Shown: positions 43,698 through 52,382 of the stretch, piece by piece
Layout of the letters: every line of letters begins with the position of its first letter
Position numbering within the stretch: the stretch's first letter is position 1
Assembly (NCBI GenBank): GCA_947382355.1
Contig: CANCYR010000011.1
Coordinates: forward strand, 1 to 64,000
From: an uncultured Lachnospiraceae bacterium
Lineage (GTDB): Bacteria > Bacillota > Clostridia > Lachnospirales > Lachnospiraceae
Length of the DNA stretch: 64,000 nt
Reading direction: 5' to 3'
Made by a program: the position numbers and the translations under genes
The notes under the pieces: generated by a model
The model's database searches: none
What the model was told of the DNA's origin: nothing
Seen by the model: only the letters and a program-made list of their open reading frames with translations

Positions 43698-46691
43698 TTA
43701 CTGCCGGATTTTCAGCAAACGGGCTTCCTTAACCTGAAAATTCAGAGGAAATGTTTCCCCGTCTAAGGTGCAGTCTGCCGTAATGGTAATAGAAGAAATC
43801 CGATTCAGCAGCCAGTTTGGGTTCATGCCCATGGGAATTAACAGCTTTCCGTCTTTTATCGTGCAGGTGACGGATTGTATGCGGTTTTTTGCAGTTTCTT
43901 CATCAACGCCAAAGGCCTGAAAGGATACAGTAACGGTTCCGGAAGGAAAATAGATCATGACACCTCCCAGGCCCGCAGGGGCGATTTCCAGATATAGAAA
44001 ATCGTATTCTGTTCCTGAAAAGTCCCCCTGACAGCTGTAAGATTCCTGATAAGCAGTGGTTTGCAGGTATTCTAATATATTTTTTTCCCTTATAAACAGG
44101 GAAGAGAGAGTTTCCATGGAACTGCCAAAGGAGCTTGGAACAAGGCCCAAATGATGTCCATATTCCTCTCCGGTGAAATAATCAAGGTAATTATCAGAAG
44201 ACTGGCTTCCGTAAATCTGTTCATATAACCGGGCAGGATAAAAGGCATGGTCTTTCGCCTTATACAGATACCCCTTTTCCCACATCCAGTAATAAAGATA
44301 GTAATTGCTTTCTCCATTGATTAAAAAAATAACAGGCAAGTTCTTTTCTGCCGTTTCCATAATGGCCTTTTGGGCAGCATAGCCCTTTGCAGCGGGAATA
44401 AAGCCGGTGGCGCATGCTTTTACATGATTGAAATAGTAAAAGCCTTGTCCGTCAAAGCCCAGATAGGTGGTATCTTCAGCCACGGCACGGCATTTTTGAA
44501 TGACTTTTTCATAGTCGTTAATGTAGTGAACCTGGTCGCTGATGAAAAAGCCGGAGCCCAGTCTTTTTGCAGTTTCTTTGGAAATATCCAAATCATCAGC
44601 TCTTAAAAATCCTTTGGGAACCGTATAATAAGTAAACAGCTTGTCACTATCATCCAGCAAAATGTCCGAGCTGCCATTGGGGTACACCCACATATTGGGA
44701 AATTTCATATCCTCTACCTTTGTATAAAGTATCATGGGCAGAGAAAAGGAAGCTGCCGCAATAAGAAACACAAAAGACCGGGAAAATCTTTTCCCGTAGG
44801 AAATCAATAATACCGGAAGAAACATGCCTGAAACGGCAATGAGCACAGGCGCTGTTCTGGATAAAATCATGTTGTAGTCCGCTCTTACCAACGTATAGGA
44901 ATAAGAGACCGATAACGTGATTGCTCCTGCAGCCAGGCCGAACAGAAGGGAGGGGCAGGAAAGCTTTTTTGTCTTTTTATATACTTTTGCGGAAACCAGA
45001 ATATATTTTAATAACAGATAAAACAAAAGCCATACACCCAGCATGGGCAGAAAAGCCCTTAAACATACATAACACATGTTTTTGGAATTTCCTTCTGATA
45101 AAAGGGGAAGGAAATTTGAGGGAGCAGACTGGCCCAGTAAAGAAATCCCGTCTGCCAGCACTGTTTGAGAGGAATAAGTTAAAGTGTGATTTAATAATTT
45201 TGCCAGCAATGGCACAGAAAGGACAACCGGAATCAGGCAAAGCAGCCAGCTTATATAGAAAGAAGGTTTTTTCAAATCCGCCTTTAAATCTTTGGACTTA
45301 ATATAAGTAATGAACTGCCAAAGCCCCAAAGGAGCCAGTCCCAGCAAAAGGGCGGCGCCAAACAATGGATAGTAAAGTCCCGATAAAAAGCAGCTGAATA
45401 TATAGGAAGGAAGCCATAAGCCCTTATTTTCAACAAGCTTTGGAAGGGTCAGAAGAAGAAGGACAGGCAGTACCATGTATTGCCTGTTGTAGCTTGGCAG
45501 GGCAAACAGCACTGCCAAGCACAGAGCCCAATGGGTGCCCGCATGTTTTGCCAGAAGATACATAGTCAGCATTGAGAACAAAACAACTGTTATTGAAATG
45601 GAAGGGGAATAATCGGAAACAGTGCCATTTAAAAAAATATTTTGTATAGTGCCGTTTACCATAGGAAAAAGGCCGGAGACGGGAGTATATTCCGTATACA
45701 GCTTTTGTCCCAGTTCAAATACCTGCTGCCATGGAATCATCTGTTCCCCGTGATGGTGCTGGTCCGGCTGGGCATACATGGGAGCAGCCGAAAAGGAATT
45801 ATAAATAAAAATCAACACAGGGGCTGCCATGGAAACCAGCCGGTCTTTTTTCTTCCATAAAGAGAAAACAGACCATTCAAAAACTAAAAATAATATACCA
45901 AAAAATAAATAGTAAAAGGGCGCATAAGGAATCCGGATAAGGGTATTTTGGTAAAGATAAGTGTCTACAAGAAATACAACCAGCAAAAAAGGTAATAAAA
46001 ACTGAAGCAGCACAATGGCGGAAGAAATCCATTTCTTTTTTTGAAAGAAAATACAGCTTCCTAAAAATAACAGTGAAATAACGAGTGTTACAATATATAA
46101 GGCTGTAGTGCTTATATTTCCTTTTGTGGTAAAATAGCTGATAATTGTAAAAATACTTAGTATGCCGTAATAGGTAAAAAGCACGGTAAGCAGTATTTCC
46201 TTATAAATGTCCCGAAAGAAAATATAAGAAAAGGCCAATAGAGCCATGCCGATGAGAAGAGGTATGGAGCAGGTCTGATAAAGTCCGTAGCGTAACAGAC
46301 AGGGGAGCAGCAACAATATTAACTCCGGAGCCATGTATTTGTCAGAAAAGTTCTGAAGGGATTTTTTGCATTTTGAGAAAAAGCAGAGCTGAAAGGATGC
46401 TCTTTTGAGTAATAATAAAATAAGGGATAAAAGAAGGAGTCCAAGGAAAAGCAGGCACCAGAACAGTTGAAGCTCGCCGGATTTGGAAAGCCCGGTAATG
46501 GCAGGGTGCTCGATGATAATATCTGTAAATTTTTCCGTTTTTTCAGAAAGATGCCCCCAGAAATAATAAAAAAGGGCGCCGCAGATTCCTGTGGCAAAAA
46601 CAAAAGCCAGAAAAAGTTCCCCGATTTCTTTTGAAGCATTGCTTTCTTTCCTGTACAAATCATCTTTTTTATTATGAAACTGTCCCTTCAA
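43698..46691 (-). CDS. Large polytopic membrane protein, GT-C-like
   Basis: A 997-residue protein. Residues 1-640 hold about 14-16 hydrophobic segments, and the last 340 residues are an extracellular beta-rich domain. A long loop (about residues 295-350, with PDQHHHGEQMIPWQQ) sits between membrane segments where GT-C enzymes keep their acidic catalytic loop. The overall form suggests a lipid-linked-sugar glycosyltransferase or a flippase-like wall polymer protein, but no sequence motif proves it. TTG start with GGAGG seven bases upstream. It faces away from another membrane protein at 47131. Confidence 0.72.
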   Translation of the reverse strand: MKGQFHNKKDDLYRKESNASKEIGELFLAFVFATGICGALFYYFWGHLSEKTEKFTDIIIEHPAITGLSKSGELQLFWCLLFLGLLLLSLILLLLKRASFQLCFFSKCKKSLQNFSDKYMAPELILLLLPCLLRYGLYQTCSIPLLIGMALLAFSYIFFRDIYKEILLTVLFTYYGILSIFTIISYFTTKGNISTTALYIVTLVISLLFLGSCIFFQKKKWISSAIVLLQFLLPFLLVVFLVDTYLYQNTLIRIPYAPFYYLFFGILFLVFEWSVFSLWKKKDRLVSMAAPVLIFIYNSFSAAPMYAQPDQHHHGEQMIPWQQVFELGQKLYTEYTPVSGLFPMVNGTIQNIFLNGTVSDYSPSISITVVLFSMLTMYLLAKHAGTHWALCLAVLFALPSYNRQYMVLPVLLLLTLPKLVENKGLWLPSYIFSCFLSGLYYPLFGAALLLGLAPLGLWQFITYIKSKDLKADLKKPSFYISWLLCLIPVVLSVPLLAKLLNHTLTYSSQTVLADGISLLGQSAPSNFLPLLSEGNSKNMCYVCLRAFLPMLGVWLLFYLLLKYILVSAKVYKKTKKLSCPSLLFGLAAGAITLSVSYSYTLVRADYNMILSRTAPVLIAVSGMFLPVLLISYGKRFSRSFVFLIAAASFSLPMILYTKVEDMKFPNMWVYPNGSSDILLDDSDKLFTYYTVPKGFLRADDLDISKETAKRLGSGFFISDQVHYINDYEKVIQKCRAVAEDTTYLGFDGQGFYYFNHVKACATGFIPAAKGYAAQKAIMETAEKNLPVIFLINGESNYYLYYWMWEKGYLYKAKDHAFYPARLYEQIYGSQSSDNYLDYFTGEEYGHHLGLVPSSFGSSMETLSSLFIREKNILEYLQTTAYQESYSCQGDFSGTEYDFLYLEIAPAGLGGVMIYFPSGTVTVSFQAFGVDEETAKNRIQSVTCTIKDGKLLIPMGMNPNWLLNRISSITITADCTLDGETFPLNFQVKEARLLKIRQ

Positions 46692-46817
46692 AGCCTTTCC
46701 TCCGTTACCGTTTTTCCTGTTTGTTATCAGTTTTGGCAGATGTTGCAGAAATATAATTCATTTTAGTATACTTTCTGTTTCTTGGCAAGAAACTTAGAAA
46801 GTGAATTGCTGCAAATG

Positions 46818-47039
46818 GTAACAGTTCAGCCAGCGGTTTTCCCTACAGGTATCGGAACGGACTTCCAGCAGAGAATGTTTCTACGTCGTCACGCTCCCGC
46901 TCCGATAAAAACGCAGCAGTGCTAAGCTCGAAAATACCTCGCTAAGCGCTGGCGTTTTTATAGGGACTCCTTAAGAAATCACTCTCTGCAGGAAGTCTGT
47001 TCCGATACCTGTAGGGAAAACCGCTGGCTGAACTGTTAC
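46818..47039. repeat. Long palindromic element, copy 2 (E2), inverted relative to E1
   Basis: Arms 46818-46882 and 46974-47039 are complementary apart from three mismatches and one gap, ending GTAACAGTTCAG. The centre, read on the minus strand, matches E1 closely, including GCACTGCTGCGTTTTTAT and GGAGCGGGAGCGTG. The arm sequences differ from E1 (for example CAGCCAGCGGTTTTCCC against CAGCCCTCAGCCTTCCC), yet the opposite arm changes to match. CAAATGG flanks both ends. Confidence 0.9.
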
Positions 47040-47071
47040 TACAAATGGTTAAGCAGAAATGCAATGGGGAT

Positions 47072-47100
47072 TTGACAAATAATTGACTGATAGGTATGAT
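47072..47100 (+). promoter_or_regulatory. Promoter of the 47131 membrane protein gene
   Basis: TTGACA (47072-47077) and TATGAT (47095-47100) with a 17-base spacer. Transcription would begin near 47107, which rules out the upstream in-frame start at 47083. Confidence 0.75.
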
Positions 47101-47130
47101 AAGATTATGGAGAAAAAAGGAAAAATTCAT

Positions 47131-48708
47131 ATGGAAAAATTAAAAAAATACTGTAAGGAAAAAGAAAACATAACAAGTGTTATGTTTTTGTCTGTCAATT
47201 TCATTTTGATTGGCGCATTGTGTCTCTTTTTCCTTCTTAAGCCGGACAATTTAATGCATTCCGATACTACGGCAGAAGTGATTTTATCAAAGCTTCTGGC
47301 AGATGAAAATAAACTCATTACAAAAAGCTGGTACTATTCCACGGAAATCAGGATCGTATATTCCCAATTGCTTATGACGCCGCTGTTTAAGGTTTTTTCC
47401 GATTATCGTCTGGTAAAAACCTTATCCGTATTCATTTTTCATGCTCTTTTAATAGCAGCATATGTATATGCAGGGAAGAAATATGAATTGAAGAGACCCT
47501 GGCTGTTTCTGGGGATGGCATTTTTATTTACGCCATTATCCAATGAATATCTGGATATGATGTTCATCGGGTGTTTTTATACCAGTCAGGTAATCTGCAC
47601 CTTTTTGATTTCGGGACTCTTCGTGAAAAAAAGAGAGGACAAACATCCCAAAGCCGGTCTGGTTTTTTTGACAATCTTAAGCTTTCTGCTGGGATTATCC
47701 GGACTTCGGTATCTGGCAAGCCTTTTTATACCTTTTATAATAGCGTTTGTTATGATTTTGCTGGAAAAAGAAGACATAAGAAAACTGGAAAAAGAAGAGC
47801 TTATGGGCTTTATTCCCATAGCGGCCTCTTCCTTCAGCGCTTTTCTTGGTTTTCTTGGCAATAAGCTGTATCTGGCAAAAAACTATTCTTTCGATACCAC
47901 TTCGGAAGTGGTGTTTGTAGAATTGTCCAAGGTGCCGGAAAGGTTTATGAATTCCATAAAGCTCATGGTGGAGTTTTTCGGCTATTATCCCGTGGAGGCA
48001 GTCAGCGGCAGGGGAATGGTCAATGCCCTGAAATGCTTATTTTTCTTATTTTTTATGGCAGTTATTGTTTATCTGTTCAAAAACCGAAAGACTCTTTTAA
48101 ATAAAAAACAGCAATTGTTACTATATTATTTTCTGGCATGCTTTCTCATCAACTGGTACATGCTTATTTTTACTGAGGTACTGATGCAGTATCGTTACTG
48201 GCTGCCCGTATATGTGGTAGGAGTATTGCTTCTCGGGATTTTCTTTCAGGTATATCGTCCGGCAAATCAACTAAAAAGACCTGTGCTGATTCTGGCAGCA
48301 GCAGTGATAGCCCTTAGTTCCCTTTACGGAGAACTGTGGCAGGATGTAAAGTACAATGACTGTGAAAAACGATATGGTTATATGGCATTTTTACAGGAGC
48401 AGGGCTATACTTTTGGCTATGCCACTTTTTGGAATTCCAGCGTAACGGAATATTTGAGCAACGGAACCATTGAGGTTGGTAATCTGGGAGGAGAAAACGG
48501 AGTGGCGGCGCCTTACGAATGGCTTAGTAAAAAAGCATATTATCAGCCGGGTTATCATGAAGGAAAAACTTTTCTGTTATTGGCGAGAACGGAAGAGGCA
48601 GGTATGTTGAAGGGGGATTTTACAGTGATGGAAGATGGGGTAAAGGTGTATGAGGATGAGTATTATGCGGTTTATGAGGGGGAGGGGATGTATTTGTTTT
48701 CGGAGTAG
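47131..48708 (+). CDS. Polytopic membrane protein, GT-C-like
   Basis: A 525-residue protein with about 11 membrane segments. The first extracellular loop contains HSDTTAEVILSKLL, the place and type of acidic motif seen in GT-C glycosyltransferases, and the last 110 residues form a soluble outer domain. A mannosyl- or similar sugar transferase using a polyprenyl-linked donor is plausible. The start is the ATG at 47131 with AAGGA upstream; the promoter position excludes the earlier in-frame codon at 47083. Confidence 0.75.
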   Translation: MEKLKKYCKEKENITSVMFLSVNFILIGALCLFFLLKPDNLMHSDTTAEVILSKLLADENKLITKSWYYSTEIRIVYSQLLMTPLFKVFSDYRLVKTLSVFIFHALLIAAYVYAGKKYELKRPWLFLGMAFLFTPLSNEYLDMMFIGCFYTSQVICTFLISGLFVKKREDKHPKAGLVFLTILSFLLGLSGLRYLASLFIPFIIAFVMILLEKEDIRKLEKEELMGFIPIAASSFSAFLGFLGNKLYLAKNYSFDTTSEVVFVELSKVPERFMNSIKLMVEFFGYYPVEAVSGRGMVNALKCLFFLFFMAVIVYLFKNRKTLLNKKQQLLLYYFLACFLINWYMLIFTEVLMQYRYWLPVYVVGVLLLGIFFQVYRPANQLKRPVLILAAAVIALSSLYGELWQDVKYNDCEKRYGYMAFLQEQGYTFGYATFWNSSVTEYLSNGTIEVGNLGGENGVAAPYEWLSKKAYYQPGYHEGKTFLLLARTEEAGMLKGDFTVMEDGVKVYEDEYYAVYEGEGMYLFSE

Positions 48709-48735
48709 AGGGGGGAAGAGTGCGGTAGAGAGGAC

Positions 48736-48977
48736 GCGGCAGAGGGAGGCGGTATGGTGCTATGGGTTGCTGCGGTGTTTTTGCAGGCGTTTTTCCTAAA
48801 CAGGCTGATGCAGGTGATGGCAGCGAACGGGTCGCCCTATAGCGCCTTCCATGGCGCGATAGGGCTAAAATTGCCGTCCGTGGCAATTTTACCCTGGGTA
48901 TAGAACAGCCTGTTAAGGAAAAATGCCTGCAGAAACAATGCAGTAACCCATAGCACCATACCGCCTCCCTCTGCCGC
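48736..48977. repeat. Long palindrome of a second design (E3)
   Basis: Arms 48736-48807 and 48906-48977 are complementary at about 66 of 72 positions. The apex carries two further hairpins: 48834-48865 (GCCCTAT...ATAGGGC with an inner GGCGC pairing) and 48866-48891 (TAAAATTGCC/GGCAATTTTA). The centre does not match E1/E2/E4. It lies 28 bases after a stop codon. Confidence 0.88.
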
Positions 48978-49104
48978 TGTTTCTTCTCGGGCTGTACTCT
49001 TAGATGGGGGAGTTGGAAAGGGGGATGTTTGCTTTGGAAGGTTTTAGTGGATTGAGCAAGAGAAAGATTGCTTCTGGAAGGTGTTTCTAAAGGAAGTGTT
49101 ATTT

Positions 49105-49198
49105 ATAATGCTGCTTATATGAGGTGCTGTTTTATGAGATGCTGTTTATATGAGATGTTACTTAAATGAGCTGTTATTTAAATGAGGCGCTATTTAAA
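49105..49198 (+). repeat. Degenerate 16-bp tandem repeats
   Basis: About six units of the form ATATGAGATGCTGTTT with substitutions (ATATGAGGTGCTG, ATGAGATGCTG, ATATGAGATGTTA, AAATGAGCTGTTA, AAATGAGGCGCTA). No ORF fits. Together with E3 and E4 they fill the 700-base gap between the membrane protein and the esterase genes. Confidence 0.6.
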
Positions 49199-49215
49199 GG
49201 GGTGTCGATAACCAG

Positions 49216-49361
49216 CAGGAGAGGCGGGGGCATATAAAAGTCTTCCGGGCCTTGATGAAGTCGTCAGCACTTACGCACCGTACTTTGGTGCGTTAGTACT
49301 GCTGCGTCTTCATAGAGCGAGAGCGTGCCAGGAAGACTTTTATATGCCACCGCCTCTCCTG
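49216..49361. repeat. Palindromic element, copy 3 of the E1 family (E4)
   Basis: Arms 49216-49246 and 49331-49361 are complementary at 30 of 31 positions. The centre has the E1 layout: ATGAAG/CTTCAT replaces ATAAAAA/TTTTTAT, then a CAGCAC/GTACTG stem with CGCACC/GGTGCG inside, the CTGCTGCGT segment and AGAGCGAGAGCGTG in the same place. Outer arms are unrelated to E1 and E2. Confidence 0.85.
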
Positions 49362-49404
49362 CGTCCTCCCTCCACACCCCCTCATTCCCCCCAACTCCGA
49401 CAAA

Positions 49405-50511
49405 CTACTCATTACTATTAGAACGATAAGTATTATTATAACGAGGATCCTTCATAGAAGGTTCCTTCCCTGTCTGGGCATACTTCCCGGCCATAGTGCC
49501 CGCCTGTTTTCCGATTTTATTGAGCCCTTCTTGGGTAAAGTGCAGCCCGTCGCCCTGATAATAGCTTTTATCAAAACCGGAGGCAATGGTGGAAATCAAT
49601 ACGAAATTTTTGCTTTCCATGCAGATGCTTGTCTGGGCTGCTGCAATCCGGTCAAAGGTTTTGGGGGAATTCATGTTGTTTCCGATACGGATAATCATAC
49701 AATTTTCAACATCTGATTTTTCACGGATACGCCCTAACATAATCATAAGGTGCTGTTTATAAGCAAAAGTGGAAATATCATAGGCTGCGTCATTTTCCCC
49801 TTGGAAAAATACCATATAGCAGTGGCGGACTTTGATGCCCTGCTTTTTTAAGATGCGCTTTGTCTTATTGGCGGAATTTATCACCTTTTTATAGTAGGAG
49901 GTGCTCCACTCTCCAAGGCCGGTTGCGCCTCTTGCAGTATTGGAAGCAACAATCGGAACACCGGTCTGGGTAAAGTAAGCATTGGCAAAAGCAGAAGCCA
50001 GTGTTCCGCCGCTGTCTTTTGTTATCTTTCCTTTTTGCTGTACGCCAAAGGGCTCCCTTAAAGGGCTTAGCTTATTTTTTGTGAAAAGTACTTCATAGCC
50101 TGCGCCGTCCTTTAATGCAGGCGCTTTGGAGGCTTTTCCCACGTTGGTCATATTGCTTTGCCCGGCAAAAATGATAATATCAACCTCATCTCTTACTGTA
50201 ACTTTGCAGGAAAACTTTTTTCCGGCAGTGGTAGTAACTGTAATGCGGGTGGAGCCTGCTTTTTTTCCCTGTACCTTTCCTTTTTTGTTTACTGTGGCAA
50301 TGGAAGGGTTGGCGGATGAAAAAGAAGCGGCTTTTCCCTTTTTTGGTAATAAAGAAAAGGTTTCTCCTGCCAATATATTTTTGGACGTATAATTGAGTCT
50401 GGAAGGAGCAGCCTCAACGGTTTCCGGTAATGCGGATATGGCAGCTCCAAGAGGAGATAAAGCCAAAAGCAGTGCAATGATTAAAATACTGAATCCTTTT
50501 TTTACTTTCAA
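49405..50511 (-). CDS. Secreted SGNH/sialate O-acetylesterase-like esterase with Ig-like domain
   Basis: A 368-residue exported protein. Signal peptide (residues 1-35), a bacterial Ig-like (BIG2) domain at about 38-108 (ASFSSANPSIATVNKKGKV), then a SASA/SGNH esterase domain. Nucleophile Ser in FAGQSNM, FQGEND for blocks II-III, and the DGLHFT Asp/His near residue 330. It may remove acetyl groups from surface or dietary glycans. TTG start with AGGAGG upstream. It is the second of two tandem paralogues on the minus strand. Confidence 0.88.
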   Translation of the reverse strand: MKVKKGFSILIIALLLALSPLGAAISALPETVEAAPSRLNYTSKNILAGETFSLLPKKGKAASFSSANPSIATVNKKGKVQGKKAGSTRITVTTTAGKKFSCKVTVRDEVDIIIFAGQSNMTNVGKASKAPALKDGAGYEVLFTKNKLSPLREPFGVQQKGKITKDSGGTLASAFANAYFTQTGVPIVASNTARGATGLGEWSTSYYKKVINSANKTKRILKKQGIKVRHCYMVFFQGENDAAYDISTFAYKQHLMIMLGRIREKSDVENCMIIRIGNNMNSPKTFDRIAAAQTSICMESKNFVLISTIASGFDKSYYQGDGLHFTQEGLNKIGKQAGTMAGKYAQTGKEPSMKDPRYNNTYRSNSNE

Positions 50512-50527
50512 ATTTGTGTCCTCCTGT

Positions 50528-51664
50528 TTATTTTGCGGGCTTGTATGTATTTTTATATTTTGGGTCCTTTAATACAGGTTCTTTTCCGGTTAGTTTGTAG
50601 GCTGCCGCATTGGTGCCGGCTTCTTTCCCTAAAATATTCAGACCCTTCTGGGTCAGATGGATGCCATCCTCCTGATAATAGCCGGCTTTAAAGGAAGCGG
50701 CTTTTAAAGATACAAGGACAAAATCCTTATTGTTCCTGCATAAGTCTGTTTGGGCTTTTACAATATCATTATATAAATCCGGCTCTTTGGTATAACTGCC
50801 AATGCGGATTAGAAGACATTTTTCTACGGAACAGGCTTTTTTCAGATTGCGAAACATCTGAGTAATTCTTTTTTTATAGAAGCTCTGGCTTGTTCCGGCA
50901 AATCCATCATTTTCTCCCTGCATGAAGACTAAATAGCAGTTTTCTATTTTCAGTCCTCCTGCTTTCAGTGCTTTTTGCGCTTGTTTTACTCTGGCTGCTG
51001 CTTCTTTATAATGAATGGTGCTCCAGCTGACACAGCCGGAACCGGTAATGGTGGCGCTGACAGCTACTACGGGAGTCTGGGTCTTTTGGTAATATGTCTG
51101 TACAAAGGCAGTAACCATGGAACCGGTGCGAAGCCCGCTGTCGTTTAAGCTGTTTCTGTCCTGCCCCATACCAAACGGTTCTTTTAGCGGTGAAAGGCTG
51201 CCGGCATGGGTAACAGTCCTGCTTTCATAACCGGCTCCTTCCGGCAGCCTGGGAATACTGCTTAAACTGCCTCGTCCCGTCATATTGCTTTGTCCGGCAA
51301 AAACAATTAAATCTACAGTATCTCTTACCTTAATGCGGCAGCGGTAAGTTTTTTTGCCGCAGGAAGCGGTAATGACAGTAGTGCCGGCTGATTTTGCCTT
51401 TACCTGGCCGGAGGAGGAAACAGAGGCAATTTTTTTATTTTTACTGGAAAATTTTACTCTTCCTCTGGCATTTTTCAATTTCAGCTCTACGGTTTCTCCT
51501 TTTAGAAGAGATTTTTTGGAATAATTTAAAGAAGGTCTTCCTGCTGCTTCTGCAACGGATATGTCTGTAGATATATCTGTTACTGCATTGTAAAATGAAA
51601 GCGGCGGAAATAAAAATAATGTGAATGCCCATAGAATCCATAGGATTTTTCGATGTGTAGCCAT
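50528..51664 (-). CDS. Secreted SGNH esterase with Ig-like domain, paralogue
   Basis: A 378-residue paralogue of the next gene, with the same order: signal/anchor (about residues 8-40), BIG2-type domain (KFSSKNKKIASVSSSGQV) and SASA esterase domain with FAGQSNM, FMQGEND and DGIHLT. The two are clearly related but diverged well beyond a recent duplication. AGGAGG precedes the ATG. The pair is probably one operon (16-base gap). Substrates are unknown; acetylated polysaccharides are likely from the family. Confidence 0.88.
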   Translation of the reverse strand: MATHRKILWILWAFTLFLFPPLSFYNAVTDISTDISVAEAAGRPSLNYSKKSLLKGETVELKLKNARGRVKFSSKNKKIASVSSSGQVKAKSAGTTVITASCGKKTYRCRIKVRDTVDLIVFAGQSNMTGRGSLSSIPRLPEGAGYESRTVTHAGSLSPLKEPFGMGQDRNSLNDSGLRTGSMVTAFVQTYYQKTQTPVVAVSATITGSGCVSWSTIHYKEAAARVKQAQKALKAGGLKIENCYLVFMQGENDGFAGTSQSFYKKRITQMFRNLKKACSVEKCLLIRIGSYTKEPDLYNDIVKAQTDLCRNNKDFVLVSLKAASFKAGYYQEDGIHLTQKGLNILGKEAGTNAAAYKLTGKEPVLKDPKYKNTYKPAK

Positions 51665-51894
51665 GAGAACCTCCTATACTGTATAATGGAATGTATTTGT
51701 TTTCTAGTTTACTAGGATTAGGAAGGTTTTTCAACAAAAATCGTTTTAAAATGCGGAAAAAAGCAATAGTGTGGCGTTTTTGAAAAAAATATTAAGAAAT
51801 ATAAAAGTTCTGTTCCCCGTTCTTTACAAATACAAAAGGAACTTATATAATAAAGTAATACAAATTCAACAATTGAAGAATGAGAGGACAGGCT

Positions 51895-52380
51895 ATGAAA
51901 AAAACGAAAATACGCATAAAAAGAATAATATCCCTTTTACTGACCCTTTCTCTGATTATAACCCTTTGGGGGGGACTGGGGACAGAAGCACAGGCGGCAT
52001 CCGCCAATAAATACGGCACATATACAGGTTCTAAGCCGGACAAGTACAGCTACACGGGAAATACGGTGCATATTATGCCAAAGAAGGTATTTTATTCCAA
52101 ATCCAACGGTAAGCTTTATTATTATGCTTATGTTTACAATAATACAGATAAGACCATATACGGAATGAAGGATTTGAAGATTACAGTCAGAACTTCTTCC
52201 AATAAAAGAATTGCCTCCAAGACATTTTATAAAGGGAAAAAGAAAAAAATGACCATTAATCCCGGGTCTTATAAGACGATTTGCTTTGTGTTTGAAAAGA
52301 AATACATCAAAAATAAAAAGTTCTATTTTGGCACTGCGAAAAAGCTAAGAACGCAGGCTGAGTTTGTTTATTACATTTAG
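51895..52380 (+). CDS. Small secreted protein of unknown function
   Basis: A 161-residue exported protein: signal peptide of about 38 residues ending in TEAQAA, then a Lys/Tyr-rich beta domain (YYYAYVYNNTDKTIYGMKDL...) that resembles a single Ig-like/FxLD-type fold of about 110 residues. No catalytic motif. The ATG at 51895 has AGAGGA upstream; the ATG at 51880 overlaps that site. ptsI follows after two bases. Confidence 0.7.
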   Translation: MKKTKIRIKRIISLLLTLSLIITLWGGLGTEAQAASANKYGTYTGSKPDKYSYTGNTVHIMPKKVFYSKSNGKLYYYAYVYNNTDKTIYGMKDLKITVRTSSNKRIASKTFYKGKKKKMTINPGSYKTICFVFEKKYIKNKKFYFGTAKKLRTQAEFVYYI

Positions 52381-52382
52381 CT

